Positions 61,837 to 64,000 of a stretch of 64,000 nucleotides of DNA are shown one piece after another. Below the pieces are notes generated by a model. The model saw only the letters and a program-made list of their open reading frames with translations. It was not told where the DNA came from and did not search any database. Origin of the DNA: Pleomorphovibrio marinus (GTDB lineage: Bacteria; Bacteroidota; Bacteroidia; Cytophagales; Cyclobacteriaceae); assembly GCF_003347495.1 (NCBI RefSeq), contig NZ_QCXY01000003.1:124001-188000 (forward strand). Reading direction: 5' to 3'. Both the position numbers and the translations under genes were made by a program. Every line of letters starts with the position of its first letter. Within the stretch, counting starts at the first letter, position 1.

Positions 61837-63570
61837 ATGACACACCGGATCATCAAAACAGCGAAACCTACTCCATTCAGTGCTATAATTATATTGTTTA
61901 TTTGCAGTATTTTTTTATCCCAAATAGATGTTGCACATGCACAAACTTTTGCAAGCACAAAGAATGGAGATTGGCAAGACCCAAGCACATGGAGTGTTCC
62001 ATCCAGTTGCAACCCAAATCCCAGCACAGGTTTTCCTCCTATATCCAAGGATTGGGGCTGTGGGGTGAAAGCCACTATTCTGCACGAAGTGACCTTTAAC
62101 GGCAACGCTAACAATTTTGGCAATGGCGCATTCAATGAGGTGGAAATCAAAAATGGCGGAAACCTAACCTTTACAGGAAATATTACCGTGGAGGGCGGAG
62201 GTTCCATTCCAGTTTTTAAAATGGAAAATGGTGCATATCTCCAAATAAATGGAACTCTTACCCTTAATAGGGGCGTAAATATTGTTATCCCGAGTGGTGC
62301 TAAAATGGTGGTTAAAGACTTGGTTATTGGGGACAACAGGCCTACTATAACCGTGCAGGACGGAGGAGAACTTGTGGTTCTGAACTCCACTCAGCTAAGA
62401 GACAGAAGCACGCTGAACGTGGATGGTAAATTCGTTACGAAAGAGCTGCAGTTTACGTCTGGAGGAACCATAAATGGCAACGGCGGTAATTCTAGCATAG
62501 AAGTATTGGGAGATCTTGGTGTGACAAATGGTAAATTCAACTTGAGCAATGGAGCTAACCTTAAAGTCCAAGGAAAAACCGACGTAGGGCAAAGCGGGGA
62601 AATCAATTTAACACATACTTCCTCTGTCAATTTTGGGGATGATGTTCGAATCCCAAACGGAGCAAGTGTGAAAATGTCGAATAATAGCACCGTACTTATA
62701 CAGGGGGACTTGGAGTTAGATGGTGGTGGACTATTTGAAATGAGAAACAATACAGAAAGTGTGATTACAGGAAACGTGACCTTTTCAAATGGAAAAATCA
62801 ACACCTCCAACTTCGCAGAGATATTTGTGGGCGGTTTCCTATCTGCCTCAAATGGAGCCGAAGTAAATATGGGAAATAATTCCTCTGTAAACATATGCGA
62901 TTATCAAAACTCAACCCAAGCCGATAGCCACCATATCAGGACTAGTCAAAACACCTACTTTGGACAAGGTTGTTTTACACTTCCTGTTGCCTGGGAAAAA
63001 TTTGAGTCAAGTGTGGACAAGCAACAGAATATCATCCAACTGACTTGGACCACCACTAGTGAACGTGAAAACAGTCACTTCATCATAGAAAGATCTCCTA
63101 GCGGAGTAGACAAATTTGAAGAGGTTGGGGAGAAATTGGCAGCAGGCTGGTCATCAGAAACCCTATATTACAGCTTCAATGAAAGTCTGAACCAAGTAGC
63201 CAAATACGGTGGATCACAGGTTTTCTATCGAATAAAGCAGGTGGATTTCAATGGCCAATCTCAATACAGTCCAGTAATTAGGGTATCAATTCCTAAGGAA
63301 AAAACTGCAAAAAACCAATGGACCGTTTATCCAAACCCTACAAATGGCACTCAACTACACCTTGAAAGATTAAGTAAGGGTGAAACCAACAATGTGACTT
63401 TCTCGGCTAGGATAATCAATATCCCTAATTCCGAAAAATTAACTTCCAGTGACTTAAGTGTCTTGGAACTTCATTTAAAAGAAGAAATGAAGAAAGCACC
63501 AAAAGGCATATGCGTCATCGAATTGGTTTCAGGGGAGGAGATAAGCCATATCAAGGTATTGAAAAATTAA
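61837..63570 (+). CDS. Secreted beta-solenoid protein with T9SS sorting domain
   Basis: At 577 residues, it has a signal peptide (about 1-36). The mature start is WQDPSTWSVPSSCNPNP, a motif recurring at the head of many Bacteroidota surface proteins. A repetitive region of short strands follows (about 85-370, with repeats such as NNSTVLIQGDLEL and GAEVNMGNNSSVNI), which suggests a beta-solenoid. Next is a beta-sandwich-like domain (about 385-480: FESSVDKQQNIIQLTWTT, a common pre-sorting-domain module). A T9SS sorting domain closes the protein (WTVYPNPTNGT near 490, ending ISHIKVLKN). It would be secreted through T9SS and attached at the surface. Function unknown; adhesion is possible. Confidence 0.8.
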   Translation: MTHRIIKTAKPTPFSAIIILFICSIFLSQIDVAHAQTFASTKNGDWQDPSTWSVPSSCNPNPSTGFPPISKDWGCGVKATILHEVTFNGNANNFGNGAFNEVEIKNGGNLTFTGNITVEGGGSIPVFKMENGAYLQINGTLTLNRGVNIVIPSGAKMVVKDLVIGDNRPTITVQDGGELVVLNSTQLRDRSTLNVDGKFVTKELQFTSGGTINGNGGNSSIEVLGDLGVTNGKFNLSNGANLKVQGKTDVGQSGEINLTHTSSVNFGDDVRIPNGASVKMSNNSTVLIQGDLELDGGGLFEMRNNTESVITGNVTFSNGKINTSNFAEIFVGGFLSASNGAEVNMGNNSSVNICDYQNSTQADSHHIRTSQNTYFGQGCFTLPVAWEKFESSVDKQQNIIQLTWTTTSERENSHFIIERSPSGVDKFEEVGEKLAAGWSSETLYYSFNESLNQVAKYGGSQVFYRIKQVDFNGQSQYSPVIRVSIPKEKTAKNQWTVYPNPTNGTQLHLERLSKGETNNVTFSARIINIPNSEKLTSSDLSVLELHLKEEMKKAPKGICVIELVSGEEISHIKVLKN

Positions 63571-63756
63571 TCTAGTGGATTAGGGAAAAAATTTTATATC
63601 ATTAATCAGGGAAATTTATTGTATCCCATACTAGCCAAGATCTATATTTTCTATATTCAAAGATAAACTTTTACTATAAAAAGGGTCTTAGCAGACCATC
63701 CTCCCAATGTGAAAAACAAAGAGAGAAAAATAGTTTTTATATGAATTTCATTTTTT

Positions 63757-63764
63757 TATATTTG
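63757..63764 (+). promoter_or_regulatory. -7-like element before the right-edge gene
   Basis: TATATTTG matches TAnnTTTG, but the region upstream is AT-rich with no TTG at the expected spacing. It is 17 bases before the ATG at 63781, suggesting that the ATG at 63802 may be used. Confidence 0.3.
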
Positions 63765-63780
63765 TATTACATTTATATTG

Positions 63781-64000
63781 ATGCAAAATATATTCGCTCA
63801 GATGTTCCCTAGATTTCTTTTTTTGCTGATAGTCACTGGACTTACTTTCACTTATCCTCATTTGTTTGCGCAAGAATATATATTTGCAAAGGAACAGCAG
63901 GGATGTGATGGGGATTGGTATAATCCCAGTTGTTGGCAAATTAATTTGGAAAACTCTCCATCTGGGTGTACACCAAATGGGGATTTTCCAGCATTTAACC
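63781..64000 (+). CDS. Secreted protein related to its upstream neighbour, partial
   Basis: An ATG at 63781 (alternative in-frame ATG at 63802) opens a frame running off the right edge, about 73 codons visible. A signal peptide (FPRFLFLLIVTGLTFTYP, ending LFAQ) is followed by GDWYNPSCWQINLENSPS and CTPNGDFP. This is the same head pattern (DW.(D/N)PS.W, Cys, Pro) as the mature start of the 577-residue protein just upstream, so the two look like tandem paralogues. The C-terminus is not visible, so a T9SS sorting domain is only expected. Confidence 0.65.
   Translation, partial: MQNIFAQMFPRFLFLLIVTGLTFTYPHLFAQEYIFAKEQQGCDGDWYNPSCWQINLENSPSGCTPNGDFPAFN

Noticed and set aside
61704-62390. 228-codon minus-strand frame at the right end
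   Set aside because: It is antisense to the T9SS cargo gene and its promoter, and has no family motif.
1-64000. tRNA or rRNA genes
   Set aside because: I scanned the intergenic parts for T-loop-like GGTTCGAATCC patterns and conserved rRNA segments and saw none. A dedicated covariance-model search could still find an atypical one.

Overview
The window reads as a chromosomal segment of a free-living, probably marine Bacteroidota in the order Cytophagales, most like the Cyclobacteriaceae. This is inferred from gene content, not from a database search. The signs are gliding-motility ABC genes gldA-gldF-gldG, proteins with type IX secretion (T9SS) C-terminal sorting domains, a HmuY-type heme-uptake locus, cysteine-type CcmE, a Rho factor with a long disordered insert, and promoters matching the Bacteroidota consensus (TTTG / TAnnTTTG). 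I see no rRNA, tRNA, CRISPR array, prophage or intact insertion sequence.

Layout. 1-1050: 5' part of a BNR-type secreted beta-propeller gene. 1162-1584: a single-domain response regulator. 2155-8974: a six-gene heme operon on the minus strand (hmuT-U-V-S, a TonB receptor, hmuY) with a clear promoter. 9307-16295: a divergent three-gene operon (CsgG-like protein, beta-helix protein, 1659-residue T9SS cargo) that is the least explained system here. 16306-17166: AraC-type regulator. 17998-29675, all minus strand: dnaN, gldAFG, pgk, Sua5/YrdC, TPR lipoprotein, Nudix hydrolase, a RecQ helicase with an unknown overlapping partner, and an enoyl-CoA hydratase. 30145-34271: ComEC-like channel and a penicillin-acylase family enzyme. 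34472-38523 (plus): M48 lipoprotein protease and ClpB. 38591-43161: exported M3 peptidase, a CarboxypepD_reg-like protein and an NlpE-like lipoprotein. 43278-48747: the mreB-mreC-mreD-mrdA-rodA elongasome operon. 48974-53226: purH, purN, a UbiA prenyltransferase and a DUF2520 protein. 53286-59407: serS followed by ccmB-C-D-E-F for cytochrome c maturation. 59756-61624: rho. 61837-64000: two related secreted proteins, the second cut by the window edge.

How the parts connect. The hmu operon brings heme through the outer membrane (TonB receptor plus HmuY lipoprotein), across the inner membrane (HmuT/U/V) and hands it to HmuS. The ccm operon exports heme to the periplasm and attaches it to c-type cytochromes. 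The gld ABC genes and the sorting-domain proteins belong to the gliding/T9SS world.

The most notable unexplained structure is a dispersed family of about 105-170 bp intergenic repeats, six copies in the window. Each carries GC-rich hairpins and ends in a conserved ATTATAA..AT(A)TG edge. In three copies that edge abuts the start codon of a gene or ORF.
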